Positions 8,529 to 16,820 of a stretch of 64,000 bases of DNA are shown here, one piece after another. Each line of letters starts with the position of its first letter. Position 1 is the first letter of the stretch. The notes beneath the pieces were generated by a model. The model was not told where the DNA came from, made no database searches, and worked only from the letters and a program-made list of their open reading frames with translations. Source of the stretch: Paenibacillus alkalitolerans (GTDB taxonomy: Bacteria > Bacillota > Bacilli > Paenibacillales > YIM-B00363). Location of the stretch: NCBI RefSeq assembly GCF_016482785.1, contig NZ_JAEMXM010000004.1, forward strand, positions 186,001 to 250,000. Direction: 5' to 3'. Position numbers and translations under genes: made by a program.

Positions 8529-8969
8529 ATGAACGAAGAAAAGAAGTTGAAATGGCTCAAAACTTTTTTGCGTGTGTATGGAGTTTTGACGTTTCTCATA
8601 TTTGGGAGCCTTTCAGCGGGTTTTATCATCCAAACCCCTCATTTGAATCCGGGAGGGCCGCTCCACTGGCTCATATGGGATGATGTTACTGGTCATGTTG
8701 CGCCCATGTTGTTCGTGATTTATTTAGTGTGGGGAGTATTCTTCTTCCTGGCAGCCAACAATCCGCTCAAGTATAGGACATTTCTTGATTTTACCATGTG
8801 GGCCAATCTGGTTCACGGCTTAGTCATGGTACCAATGGCTTTGGAAGGTTCTCATATGTATCACAGCAAATTCCTCACTGACATTCCGTTCATACTGGTT
8901 CTCTCCATCGGAATTTATCTGCTGCGGCCGAGAGTGCCTAATGGGCAAAATGTTGCCCTCGACTCTTAA
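8529..8969 (+). CDS. Four-span membrane protein of unknown function
   Basis: 146 residues with four hydrophobic segments (about 14-34, 56-78, 85-105 and 112-132) and a charged N-terminus (MNEEKKLKWLK). Conserved-looking features are a WDDVTGHVAPM stretch after the first span and HGLVMVPMALEGSHMYH between spans three and four. It resembles small uncharacterised membrane families near HxlR regulators, but I cannot name it securely. It diverges from the HxlR gene and is followed by a strong terminator. Confidence 0.7.
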   Translation: MNEEKKLKWLKTFLRVYGVLTFLIFGSLSAGFIIQTPHLNPGGPLHWLIWDDVTGHVAPMLFVIYLVWGVFFFLAANNPLKYRTFLDFTMWANLVHGLVMVPMALEGSHMYHSKFLTDIPFILVLSIGIYLLRPRVPNGQNVALDS

Positions 8970-9008
8970 TAAGAACATGACGGAGCAACTACAAGGTACG
9001 AGATAAAA

Positions 9009-9049
9009 GACGACCCCATTCTCCATTTTTGGAGTAAGGGTCGTCTTTT
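9009..9049 (+). terminator. Terminator of the membrane gene
   Basis: GACGACCC and GGGTCGTC form a perfect 8-bp stem, with TTTTC after it. Confidence 0.8.
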
Positions 9050-9179
9050 CGGTGTCTAAGCAGGCCGGTATGCTGGCAGGCAGTTTTTTTCTTTTGCAGA
9101 CCGGGTAAGGATTCTGTAATATGGATGGTATATAAAATTTTCATATTATCAAATATGTTGCAAGTAGGGAGAGGTTTAC

Positions 9180-9671
9180 ATGACAGAGCTGCAGTACAAA
9201 ATCTTGGAGCTGCTGAAAGAAGATTCGCGCCGAAATCCGGAATTGATCGCGACATTGCTCGATGTCAGCGTCGAAGCGGTAACAGAGGCCATTCACGATA
9301 TGGAACAAAACCACATCATCGTCAAATACGCGACGGTCGTCAACTGGAGCAAAGTGGATCAGGAGAAGGTGACGGCGTTAATCGAAGTTCAGATCACGCC
9401 TGAGCGCGGCCACGGGTTTGACGCCATCGCCGAGCGGATTTACTTGTACCCGGAAGTGAAAAGCGTGTATTTGATGTCCGGAGCATACGATCTGTTGGTC
9501 GAAATCGAAGGCAAGAGCCTGCGCGAAATCGCGTCGTTCGTATCGAACAAATTGTCGACGCTCGAACGGGTGCTTTCCACGAAAACATTTTTCATTCTAA
9601 AGAAATATAAGCAGGACGGGATCATCTTCGAAGAGCACGAGGGCGATCACCGCATGCTCATCTCGCCGTAA
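9180..9671 (+). CDS. Lrp/AsnC family transcriptional regulator
   Basis: 163 residues. The N-terminal winged helix-turn-helix (LQYKILELLKEDSRRNPELI, about 4-60) is followed by a RAM/ACT-like ligand domain (about 70-145, VTALIEVQI and VKSVYLMSGAYDLLVEI). These regulators sense amino acids. The aminotransferase gene follows after only 24 bases, so the pair is probably one operon in which the regulator responds to the enzyme's substrate or product. Confidence 0.88.
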   Translation: MTELQYKILELLKEDSRRNPELIATLLDVSVEAVTEAIHDMEQNHIIVKYATVVNWSKVDQEKVTALIEVQITPERGHGFDAIAERIYLYPEVKSVYLMSGAYDLLVEIEGKSLREIASFVSNKLSTLERVLSTKTFFILKKYKQDGIIFEEHEGDHRMLISP

Positions 9672-9695
9672 CGGGCGAAGGGAGAGGGGAGTCCC

Positions 9696-10862
9696 ATGCA
9701 ACGTTATTTGACGCCTTACGTTCAGAAAATACCGCCTTCCGGGATTCGGAAATTTTTCGATCTGGTCAGCGCAAGCAAGGACATCATATCGCTCGGTGTC
9801 GGAGAGCCGGATTTCGTCACGCCTTGGCGCATGCGAGAGGCGGCCGTATACGGCTTGGAGCAGGGGCGCACGACATATACGCATAACGCGGGCTTGCCTG
9901 AGCTTAGGGAAGAAATCGCCTCGTACTTGTTCGACCGGTTCGAAGTCCGATATGAGCCGAAGAACGAAGTGATCGTAACGATCGGCGGCAGCGAAGCGAT
10001 CGATCTGGCGCTTCGGGCGCTTGTTTCACCGGGCGACGAAGTGCTGATCCCCGAGCCTTGTTATGTTTCCTACTCTCCGATCACCGCCATCGGCGGCGGC
10101 GTGCCGGTAGGGATTGAAACGTTCGCGCAAGACAACTTCAAGCTGCGCGCCGATATGTTGGAAAAGGCGATCACGCCGAAGTCGAAAGTTCTTATTCTAA
10201 GTTATCCGAGCAATCCGACGGGCGGCATTATGACGAGGGAAGATTGGACACCGATTGCGCGATTGGTCGAGAAGCACGATTTAATCGTCATTTCCGATGA
10301 AATATACGCCGAATTGACATATGGCTTGAAGCACGTCAGCTTTGCGTCGATGCCTGGCATGAGGGACCGCACCGTCTTGGTCAGCGGATTTTCCAAAGCG
10401 TTCGCCATGACCGGCTGGCGCTTGGGTTACGCTTGCGGACATGCCGATATTATCGGGGCGATGCTGAAAATTCACCAATATACCGTCATGTGCGCGCCGC
10501 ATATGGCGCAGCTGGCGGCGATCGAAGCGCTGCGCAACGGCATGGAAGAGAAGGACCGGATGATAGAGTCGTATAACCAACGCCGGCGACTTGTGGTGAA
10601 AGGGTTCCGCGAGCTGGGGCTCCGGTGCCATGAACCGCAAGGAGCGTTCTATGCGTTTCCCTCCATCGCATCCACGGGATTGTCGTCGGACGAGTTCGCT
10701 CAGCAGCTGTTAAGCGAAGGGAAAGTCGCCGTCGTTCCGGGGCACGTCTTCGGGCTCGGCGGCGAAGGCTTCGTCCGCTGCTCATATGCAACGTCCGTAG
10801 CGAAGTTGGAGGAAGCTTTGGGGAGGATCGGATCGTTTTTGCAAAATATACGCGGCAATTGA
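9696..10862 (+). CDS. PLP-dependent aminotransferase, class I/II
   Basis: 388 residues, full length for fold-type I aminotransferases. Landmarks are the N-terminal SLGVGEPDF, YPSNPTGG for substrate and cofactor positioning, DEIYAELTY with the PLP aspartate, and the Schiff-base lysine in SGFSKAFAMTGWRLGY (about residue 232). The grouping is aspartate/alanine-type (AspC/PatA-like). It is paired with the Lrp-type regulator upstream. GGGAGAGGGGAG precedes the ATG. The amino donor is not predictable. Confidence 0.88.
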   Translation: MQRYLTPYVQKIPPSGIRKFFDLVSASKDIISLGVGEPDFVTPWRMREAAVYGLEQGRTTYTHNAGLPELREEIASYLFDRFEVRYEPKNEVIVTIGGSEAIDLALRALVSPGDEVLIPEPCYVSYSPITAIGGGVPVGIETFAQDNFKLRADMLEKAITPKSKVLILSYPSNPTGGIMTREDWTPIARLVEKHDLIVISDEIYAELTYGLKHVSFASMPGMRDRTVLVSGFSKAFAMTGWRLGYACGHADIIGAMLKIHQYTVMCAPHMAQLAAIEALRNGMEEKDRMIESYNQRRRLVVKGFRELGLRCHEPQGAFYAFPSIASTGLSSDEFAQQLLSEGKVAVVPGHVFGLGGEGFVRCSYATSVAKLEEALGRIGSFLQNIRGN

Positions 10863-10885
10863 CGCATTACGAGAAGAGGCAGACA

Positions 10886-11440
10886 GTGCGTAAAACGTGG
10901 TGGATAACGGTTTTGCTCGCAGCTGCTATGCTGCTCCCGTTGACCGGCTGCGGCGAACCGGAGGCTGACGTGTCGATCTTCGTCATGACGCAGCCGGCGC
11001 CCGATATGGAAGCGGTCGAAAAGATGGAAGCCGAGCTGGAGAAGCAACTGGGGGATAAGGCCGTCGATCTGATCGTGAGTCCGCTTTTTTCTATTGAAAA
11101 GCTGATCGTCGAAACGGCGGTAGCCACTCACGGGGTGTTTATCTTAAACGAAAAGCCCGTAAAAGATTTCGCGACACAGGGGGCGTTCTTGCCGCTTGAC
11201 GATACGTTCTCGCCCGAGGATTACCCGGAAGGCGTCATCGACATGACGATCACGGAAGGCGAAACGGAAAAGACGGTTACAGGCTTGTACGTCATTCCGG
11301 TCGATCAAACGGATTGGTTCCGCTTAGGCGGCTACAACGGAGAGACGGCGTACGCTTATGTGCCCGTGAACGCTCCGAACCCGGAGCTTGCGAAGAAAGC
11401 ACTGAAAGCGATAGTCGACTGGAAAACGCAGGCCGAATGA
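10886..11440 (+). CDS. Uncharacterised lipoprotein
   Basis: 184 residues. A basic start (RKTW), hydrophobic core and lipobox LTGC mark an exported lipoprotein; the mature part is acidic with no family I recognise. GTG at 10886 with AGAGG 6 bases upstream is preferred; a TTG at 10859 overlapping the aminotransferase stop would give a longer N-tail. It is probably in the same transcript as the aminotransferase and Lrp-type gene. Confidence 0.65.
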   Translation: MRKTWWITVLLAAAMLLPLTGCGEPEADVSIFVMTQPAPDMEAVEKMEAELEKQLGDKAVDLIVSPLFSIEKLIVETAVATHGVFILNEKPVKDFATQGAFLPLDDTFSPEDYPEGVIDMTITEGETEKTVTGLYVIPVDQTDWFRLGGYNGETAYAYVPVNAPNPELAKKALKAIVDWKTQAE

Positions 11441-11477
11441 AGCCTGTCCTGCTTGCAGACATCCGCCTGAAATGGAC

Positions 11478-11680
11478 AATAGGGTCAATTATTGAGCCTA
11501 CCCGCAGGTATTAGCTCAAAAATTGACCCTATTTGCAATTCGCATCCAGTATTTATGGGCATCACAGCGATATAAGCGCACTTTTTGACCTTAATTTACT
11601 CTAACTGCCTGCTGCCCGAGTGGTTAGGGTCAAAAATTGAACTTATTCACACAAATAGGCGCAATTTTTGACTCTATCCG
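11478..11680. repeat. Degenerate inverted-repeat cluster (two long hairpins)
   Basis: Two imperfect hairpins built from variants of one AT-rich word. The first pairs 11478-11497 with 11514-11533 (19 of 20 positions, core GGGTCAAT..TTGAGC). The second pairs 11626-11647 with 11654-11675 through TCAAAAATTG. A further half copy lies at about 11574-11600. Neither stem has a T-run, so they are not obvious terminators. The gap from 11441 to 11773 contains nothing else that I recognise. Confidence 0.65.
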
Positions 11681-11773
11681 CATTTCGGACGGATTATCCG
11701 ACGAGTTCCGAGCCGATAATTGTCGCATGATCCACTTGTTAGCTTGAAACAGTACATGAAGCAATACCCCGAA

Positions 11774-11802
11774 TTGACAGCGGTAAAGGCTTCTCATATA
11801 AT
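11774..11802 (+). promoter_or_regulatory. Consensus sigma-A promoter of the cobalamin operon
   Basis: TTGACA (11774-11779), a 17-bp spacer and TATAAT (11797-11802): a perfect match in both hexamers, placed about 40 bases before the riboswitch. Confidence 0.85.
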
Positions 11803-11843
11803 CAGCTACATGAGATGAAGCTCGACCGAAATATTGCCTGAAC

Positions 11844-12035
11844 GTATGCAGGTCCTTTCTCCACGGTCGCATTGACCGGCAGAGAGAGGTTAATAGGGAA
11901 GCCGGTGCAAGTCCGGCACGGTCCCGCCACTGTAAATGGGGATGCCCTCATCATGCCACTGTTCGCCTTGACGCGGATGGGAAGGCGAGGAGCGTCACTT
12001 TCAACCCATGAGTCAGGAGACCTGCCTGCATATGA
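11844..12035 (+). ncRNA. Cobalamin (B12) riboswitch
   Basis: It contains the conserved core GCCGGTGCAAGTCCGGCAC and GGTCCCGCCACTGTAA, and the B12-box-like GTCAGGAGACCTGCC near the 3' end. The outer helix P1 pairs TATGCAGG at the 5' side with CCTGCATA at the 3' side. Followed by a terminator, it should lower expression of the uptake and assembly genes when cobalamin is plentiful. Confidence 0.95.
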
Positions 12036-12150
12036 CAAGCTGACGATCAATCCTTCGAGGAAAAGGATGCAGCCGTTCGTTCAAGATAATAGGAAAGACG
12101 CTTAAATAAGCAAGACTGCGTCCTTCGGATTGACTGCGAACAAGCTGACT

Positions 12151-12182
12151 GCCTCCGTTTCTTTGGAAACGGGGGCTTTTTC
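12151..12182 (+). terminator. Terminator of the cobalamin riboswitch expression platform
   Basis: An 11-bp stem (GCCTCCGTTTC with GAAACGGGGGC, one mismatch) with a four-base loop, followed by TTTTTTC, between aptamer and btuF. Confidence 0.8.
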
Positions 12183-12252
12183 TTCGTTAGTCAAGGTTTG
12201 AGGGGGCGGGCCCCATCTCCACACGAGCGGTACAAAGAGAGGGGAAACAGAG

Positions 12253-13281
12253 ATGAACAGATGGTTGAAACAATGGTTGACGGTCATCCTAGCGGTGTTA
12301 TTGGCTTTCGGAGCGGCGGCGTGCGCTTCCGGCGGCAATACGAATTCCGGATCGGACGGCGTGACCGGTGCCGGGGAAGAGCAGTCCCACGATGGGCACG
12401 AGTCGGCAACGGAGACGGAGAAGGCGGCTCAGCAAGAGGAAACGGGTGGCGCGGAAGCTGCCGAAACGAAGTATCCGCTCACCGTTAAGGATGCTTCGGG
12501 ACTGGAAATTACGTTCGAGAAGGCGCCGGAGCGCATCGTTGCGCTTTCGCCGAGCGAGACGGAGGTGTTGTTCGCGTTGGGGTTAGGCGATCAAATCGTC
12601 GGCGTGAGCGATTGGAGCGATTACCCCGAGGAAGCGAAGTCGAAACCGAAGGTCGGCGGGATGGAAGCGAACACGGAAGTGATCTTGGAGGCGAATCCGG
12701 ACCTCGTGGTCGGAGGACTGTCGTTTAACGGCGGGACGGTGGAGCAGCTGCGCGAGCTCGATCTCACTGTGTTTGCGAGCGAACTGAAGACGTTGGACGA
12801 CGTCATTGCGCATATCGAACAAATCGGGCAAATCGCGAACCGCAATGCGGAAGCCGCGGAAGTCGTGAAGAAGATGAAGTCGGAACGCCAGACCGTGCTT
12901 GACGCCGTGGCCGGATTGCCGGAAGAAGAGAAGCGGACCGTATATATCGAGTTCTCCCCGGGCTGGACGGTGGGAAAGGGCGAATTTATGGACGAACTGA
13001 TCACGTTGTCCGGCGGCGTTAACGTGGCGGATCAGGACGGTTGGTATGAAATCAGCGAAGAAAAAATAATTGCAAGCAATCCGGACGTTATTTTATTCGG
13101 TAAAAATGTCGACGGATTGGAAGCGACGATTAAAGGGAGAGCCGGTTGGGACAAAGTTGAAGCGATCGCGCAGCAGCGGGTGTTCGGAATCGACGACAAC
13201 CTGCTTTCCCGTCCGGGCCCCCGCGTAACGCAAGGGCTGTTGGAAGTGGCGAAATCCATTTATCCGGAGAAGTTTGAGTAA
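12253..13281 (+). CDS. btuF: Corrinoid ABC transporter substrate-binding lipoprotein
   Basis: 342 residues. A signal peptide with lipobox (GAAAC) is followed by a low-complexity Ser/Gly/Glu linker (about 25-70). Then comes a BtuF/FhuD-type (peripla_BP_2) two-lobe domain: APERIVALSPSETEVLFALG, then VVGVSDWSDYP-like loops and ending LLEVAKSIYPEKF. Iron-siderophore binders share this fold. The cobalamin riboswitch just upstream and the cobalamin genes downstream make a corrinoid the likely ligand. It is first in the operon and anchored outside the membrane. Confidence 0.88.
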   Translation: MNRWLKQWLTVILAVLLAFGAAACASGGNTNSGSDGVTGAGEEQSHDGHESATETEKAAQQEETGGAEAAETKYPLTVKDASGLEITFEKAPERIVALSPSETEVLFALGLGDQIVGVSDWSDYPEEAKSKPKVGGMEANTEVILEANPDLVVGGLSFNGGTVEQLRELDLTVFASELKTLDDVIAHIEQIGQIANRNAEAAEVVKKMKSERQTVLDAVAGLPEEEKRTVYIEFSPGWTVGKGEFMDELITLSGGVNVADQDGWYEISEEKIIASNPDVILFGKNVDGLEATIKGRAGWDKVEAIAQQRVFGIDDNLLSRPGPRVTQGLLEVAKSIYPEKFE

Positions 13282-13284
13282 CAT

Positions 13285-14331
13285 ATGAGACGTAAACTGG
13301 CGGTTTGGGGAGGGGCAGGCATTCTGTTCCTCCTTCTCTCTATTGTAATCAGCGTTTCCATCGGGTCCGCACATCTGCCGCTGGCGACGGTTTGGGCGAT
13401 TTTGGTGCACAATATTCCTCTGGCCGGGGATTGGGTGAGAGCCGAATGGCCGTCATCGTCGGAACAAATCGTGATTCAAGTCCGGCTGCCCCGCATTGTG
13501 CTCGGAATCTTGATCGGCGCGGCTTTGTCGGCGTCGGGCGCCGGATTTCAGGGCGTTCTGCGCAACCCGCTGGCGGACCCGTTCACGCTCGGCGTTGCCT
13601 CCGGAGCGTCGGTAGGCGCGGCGTTCCTCATAGTAACCGGTTTGCAATATGCTTTATTCGGCAATTGGACGATTCCTGCGGTCGCATTTTGCACCGGCAT
13701 GGCTACGCTGTTCGCCGTATACTCGATTGCGCGCGTGGAAGGCGGCATGCGGAAGGAGACGCTTATTTTGGCAGGGGTCGTCTTGCAGGCGTTTCTCGGG
13801 GCGGCCGTTTCGTTCATGGTGTCGCTTTCGGACGAAGTCGTGAACTCAATCGTATTTTGGCTTATGGGCAGCTTGCATTTGCGGGGGTGGGGGTTCTCCG
13901 CCGCAACGGCGCCGTATGTCGCCGCGGGTCTTGCGGTGCTGCTGCTATACGGGAGAACGCTGAATTTGTTTGAGCTTGGGGAGCGAAGCGCCGCCCATCT
14001 CGGAGTGAACGTGGAACGGACGAAATGGATCGTATTGTCCGTTTCCACCTTGATGACGGCGGCCGCCGTTTCGGTGACGGGGGTTATCGGATTTGTCGGC
14101 CTGATCGTGCCGCACCTTGTCCGCCTCGTCGTCGGGCCGGATTACCGGCTTATTATTCCGCTGTCCGCCATCGTAGGAGCCATCTACCTTGTTTGGGCGG
14201 ATACGCTGGCACGCATGCTGCTCTCGCCGACGGAAATCCCGCTCGGCGTCGTTACGGCGTTTCTCGGCGCGCCTTTCTTCGGGTATTTGTTGCTGAAGCA
14301 TAAGAAGACGTTGGGAGGGAACGGCTCATGA
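13285..14331 (+). CDS. btuC: Corrinoid ABC transporter permease (FecCD/BtuC family)
   Basis: 348 residues with about ten membrane segments. Family hallmarks are RLPRIVLGILIGAALSASG, the GVLRNPLADPFTLGVASGA loop and, near the C-terminus, GFVGLIVPHLVRLVVGPDY, the coupling segment that contacts the ATPase. The ATG is 4 bases after the btuF stop, and the 3' end overlaps the ATPase start by 4 bases, so translation is coupled. Confidence 0.92.
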   Translation: MRRKLAVWGGAGILFLLLSIVISVSIGSAHLPLATVWAILVHNIPLAGDWVRAEWPSSSEQIVIQVRLPRIVLGILIGAALSASGAGFQGVLRNPLADPFTLGVASGASVGAAFLIVTGLQYALFGNWTIPAVAFCTGMATLFAVYSIARVEGGMRKETLILAGVVLQAFLGAAVSFMVSLSDEVVNSIVFWLMGSLHLRGWGFSAATAPYVAAGLAVLLLYGRTLNLFELGERSAAHLGVNVERTKWIVLSVSTLMTAAAVSVTGVIGFVGLIVPHLVRLVVGPDYRLIIPLSAIVGAIYLVWADTLARMLLSPTEIPLGVVTAFLGAPFFGYLLLKHKKTLGGNGS

Positions 14332-15122
14332 TCCATGTTTCTTCCTGCTGCAAGTCATACGGCGGATATGCGGTGCTCGACAACGTTTCGTTCGATGTGA
14401 GGCGCGGCGAGATGTTCGGCGTCATCGGCCCGAACGGGAGCGGAAAGTCTACGCTGCTCCGTCTCTTATCGGGATTGGAACCGGCGTCCGGCGGCACCGT
14501 TGCGGTGGATGGGCGGCCCGTTGCGTCATACAAGCGGAAGGAGCTCGCCCGCTGGCTTGCAGTGCTGCAGCAAGACGCGCTTCCGCCCACCGGCTTCTCC
14601 GTCCGTGAAATCGTCGAGATGGGAAGGTTTCCTTATCAGAATTGGTTGGGCGAGGAGCCGGAGGATAAGTCGGAGTTGATCGAGTCGGTAATGGCCCGCT
14701 TGGGTTTGACGCCGTTAGCCGGACATTCGGTCGAATCCTTGAGCGGGGGAGAGCGGCAGCGCACGGCGCTGGCGAAGGTGATGGTGCAGCAGCCGAAGCT
14801 GCTGCTTCTGGACGAGCCGACCACTTATCTCGACATCGGCTACCAAATTCAGCTGATGGACTCGATCCGGTCGTGGCAGAAGGAAGCCGATCTGACGGTT
14901 ATAGCGGTGCTTCACGATTTGAATTTGGCCGCGCAGTATTGCAACCGGATCATGATCATTCACGGAGGCCGCGTTGTGAGGATCGGCAAGCCCGAGGATG
15001 TCATCGTGCCGGAAACGATCGACCCGGTTTACGGAGCGAGGACGACGGTATTGCCCCATCCTGTGACAGGAACGCCGCAAGTTTTGTTGAATCCCTCAGA
15101 GCGATTTAGTACGGAAAAATGA
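14328..15122 (+). CDS. btuD: Corrinoid ABC transporter ATPase
   Basis: 264 residues: Walker A GPNGSGKST (about 37), Q-loop VLQQD, signature LSGGERQR (about 137), Walker B LLLLDEPTTYLDI and switch His in AVLHDLN. It powers the BtuC permease. The ATG overlaps the btuC stop (ATGA-type junction). Confidence 0.93.
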   Translation: MIHVSSCCKSYGGYAVLDNVSFDVRRGEMFGVIGPNGSGKSTLLRLLSGLEPASGGTVAVDGRPVASYKRKELARWLAVLQQDALPPTGFSVREIVEMGRFPYQNWLGEEPEDKSELIESVMARLGLTPLAGHSVESLSGGERQRTALAKVMVQQPKLLLLDEPTTYLDIGYQIQLMDSIRSWQKEADLTVIAVLHDLNLAAQYCNRIMIIHGGRVVRIGKPEDVIVPETIDPVYGARTTVLPHPVTGTPQVLLNPSERFSTEK

Positions 15123-15174
15123 AGCGCTATCGGGTATAATGGGATAAAATGCAGGCGGAAGAGGGCGATCAACC

Positions 15175-16245
15175 TTGAAATTGAGGGAAATTTCGGCAGC
15201 GATCGAGCCGCTTCACGACGGGTGGACGGCGCAAGCGAAAGCTCGCTTGAATTCGCTTACGAAGCCACAGGGAAGTTTAGGGCAGCTGGAAAGCATAGCG
15301 GAGCGCATGGCGGGCATTCACCGCACGCTTACGCCCCCTGCCGGCCCGAAGGCGGTCATAGTCATGGCGGCGGATCACGGAGTGTGCGAGGAAGGGGTAA
15401 GCGCATTCCCGCAAGCGGTCACGGAGCAGATGGTTCGCAATTTCTTGAACGGCGGTGCGGCGGTTAACGTGTTGGCGAGAAGCGCGGGAGCGGATGTATT
15501 TTGCGTCGATATGGGTGTGGCGGCGGACGTTGACCACCCGCGACTGTTGGTGAAGAAGACGGTTCGCGGCACGTCCAACATGACGAAAGGCCCCGCGATG
15601 AGCGTTGAGATGGCCGTCGAAGCGATTCAAGCGGGTATCGATACGGTCGAAATGTTGAAAGGCAAAGGGTACCGCTTGCTCGCGGTCGGAGAGATGGGTA
15701 TCGGGAATACGACGGCGGCGGCCGCTATTTTGTCCGCCGCAACTGGCGCCGCCGCCGAGTTGTCGGTCGGCCGGGGCACGGGAATCGACGACGCCGGTCT
15801 TGCCAGAAAGCGCGAAGCGGTGCGAAAGGCGCTGCAAGTCAACGCGCCGGATCGGAACGATCCGCTCGACATACTAGGGAAGGTCGGAGGACTTGAGATT
15901 GCGGGGATGGCGGGAGTTTGTTTAGGCGCAGGCATGCATCGTCTGCCTGTTGTCATCGACGGGTTCATCTCGACGGCTGCGGCATTGATCGCGACGATGA
16001 TCGCGCCCAATGCCGCGCACTATTTGTTTCCGTCGCACCTGTCGCAAGAACCCGGTCATGCGCTGCTGCTGGAACAACTGGGCATGTCGCCGCCGCTTCG
16101 GCTGGACATGCGGCTTGGCGAAGGTACAGGGGCTGTGCTGTGCATGTCGCTGATCGAATCGGCGGTCCGGATCATGAACGAGATGGCTACGTTCGAATCC
16201 GCCGGGGTTTCCGGCCAATCGGATGCGGGGAGCGTTGCCACTTGA
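15175..16245 (+). CDS. cobT: Nicotinate-nucleotide-dimethylbenzimidazole phosphoribosyltransferase
   Basis: 356 residues, full length. LNSLTKPQGSLG near the N-terminus, VMAADHGVCEEGVSAFPQAVT (in part) and MGIGNTTAAAA are CobT signatures; the family's catalytic Glu is expected near the C-terminal RLGEGTGA. It activates the lower ligand base by making alpha-ribazole phosphate. The start is TTG at 15175 behind GAAGAGGGC. Its stop overlaps the cobU start. Confidence 0.95.
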   Translation: MKLREISAAIEPLHDGWTAQAKARLNSLTKPQGSLGQLESIAERMAGIHRTLTPPAGPKAVIVMAADHGVCEEGVSAFPQAVTEQMVRNFLNGGAAVNVLARSAGADVFCVDMGVAADVDHPRLLVKKTVRGTSNMTKGPAMSVEMAVEAIQAGIDTVEMLKGKGYRLLAVGEMGIGNTTAAAAILSAATGAAAELSVGRGTGIDDAGLARKREAVRKALQVNAPDRNDPLDILGKVGGLEIAGMAGVCLGAGMHRLPVVIDGFISTAAALIATMIAPNAAHYLFPSHLSQEPGHALLLEQLGMSPPLRLDMRLGEGTGAVLCMSLIESAVRIMNEMATFESAGVSGQSDAGSVAT

Positions 16246-16814
16246 TCGTGATGGTAACCGGCGGGGCTCGCAGCGGCAAAAGCTCGTTCGCCGAGCGGTA
16301 TGCGGAACGTCTCGGTGCGGACGGCATTTACATCGCCACCGCGGAAGCGCGGGACGACGAAATGAGAGACCGGGTCGAGCGGCATCGGGTCAGACGGCAG
16401 GAATCCGGTTTCCGGTGGAAAACGCAGGAGGAGCCGTTTCGGCTGCCGGAGCGGCTCGAATCGGTGGATTTCGAATATAACGTGTATCGCGCCGGCCATA
16501 CGGTCGTGCTGGTCGACTGCTTAACGTTGTGGCTGTCGAACATGCTTCTGCAGTGGGAGTGCGAAGAAGACGCGGAGACTCGCTGTATGGGGCGGGTGGA
16601 TATGCTGGCGGAAGTGCTTCGCCGGTTTCAAGGAGACATCCTGCTCGTCACGAATGAAGTGGGCTACGGGATTGTGCCGGCCACGCCGCTCGGACGGAAG
16701 TTCCGGGACGTATGCGGGCGCATGAATCAGACAATCGCGGATGTGAGCGATCGGGTGTTTCTTGTAACGGCAGGCATCCCGATCGAGTTGAAAAGCCGTC
16801 AGTTCAAGTGGTGA
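16242..16814 (+). CDS. cobU: Adenosylcobinamide kinase / guanylyltransferase
   Basis: 190 residues. The P-loop GGARSGKSSFAE at the N-terminus, the ATAEARDDEM and RHRVRR segments, VDCLTLWLSN, and VTNEVGYGIVP are typical of bifunctional CobU/CobP, which phosphorylates adenosylcobinamide and adds GMP. No ATG has a good site; TTG at 16242, 9-10 bases after GGGGAG and overlapping the cobT stop, is the best start (GTG 16248 and ATG 16251 are alternatives). Confidence 0.92.
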   Translation: MIVMVTGGARSGKSSFAERYAERLGADGIYIATAEARDDEMRDRVERHRVRRQESGFRWKTQEEPFRLPERLESVDFEYNVYRAGHTVVLVDCLTLWLSNMLLQWECEEDAETRCMGRVDMLAEVLRRFQGDILLVTNEVGYGIVPATPLGRKFRDVCGRMNQTIADVSDRVFLVTAGIPIELKSRQFKW

Positions 16815-16820
16815 AATACA

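Noticed and set aside
11605-11640. tRNA-like stretch (GCCCGAGTGGTTAGGG)
   Set aside because: It resembles a D-arm only; no acceptor stem, anticodon arm or T-arm can be folded around it.
12253-15122. Iron-siderophore transporter
   Set aside because: The fold is shared, but the cobalamin riboswitch and the ten cobalamin-related genes in the same run favour a corrinoid.
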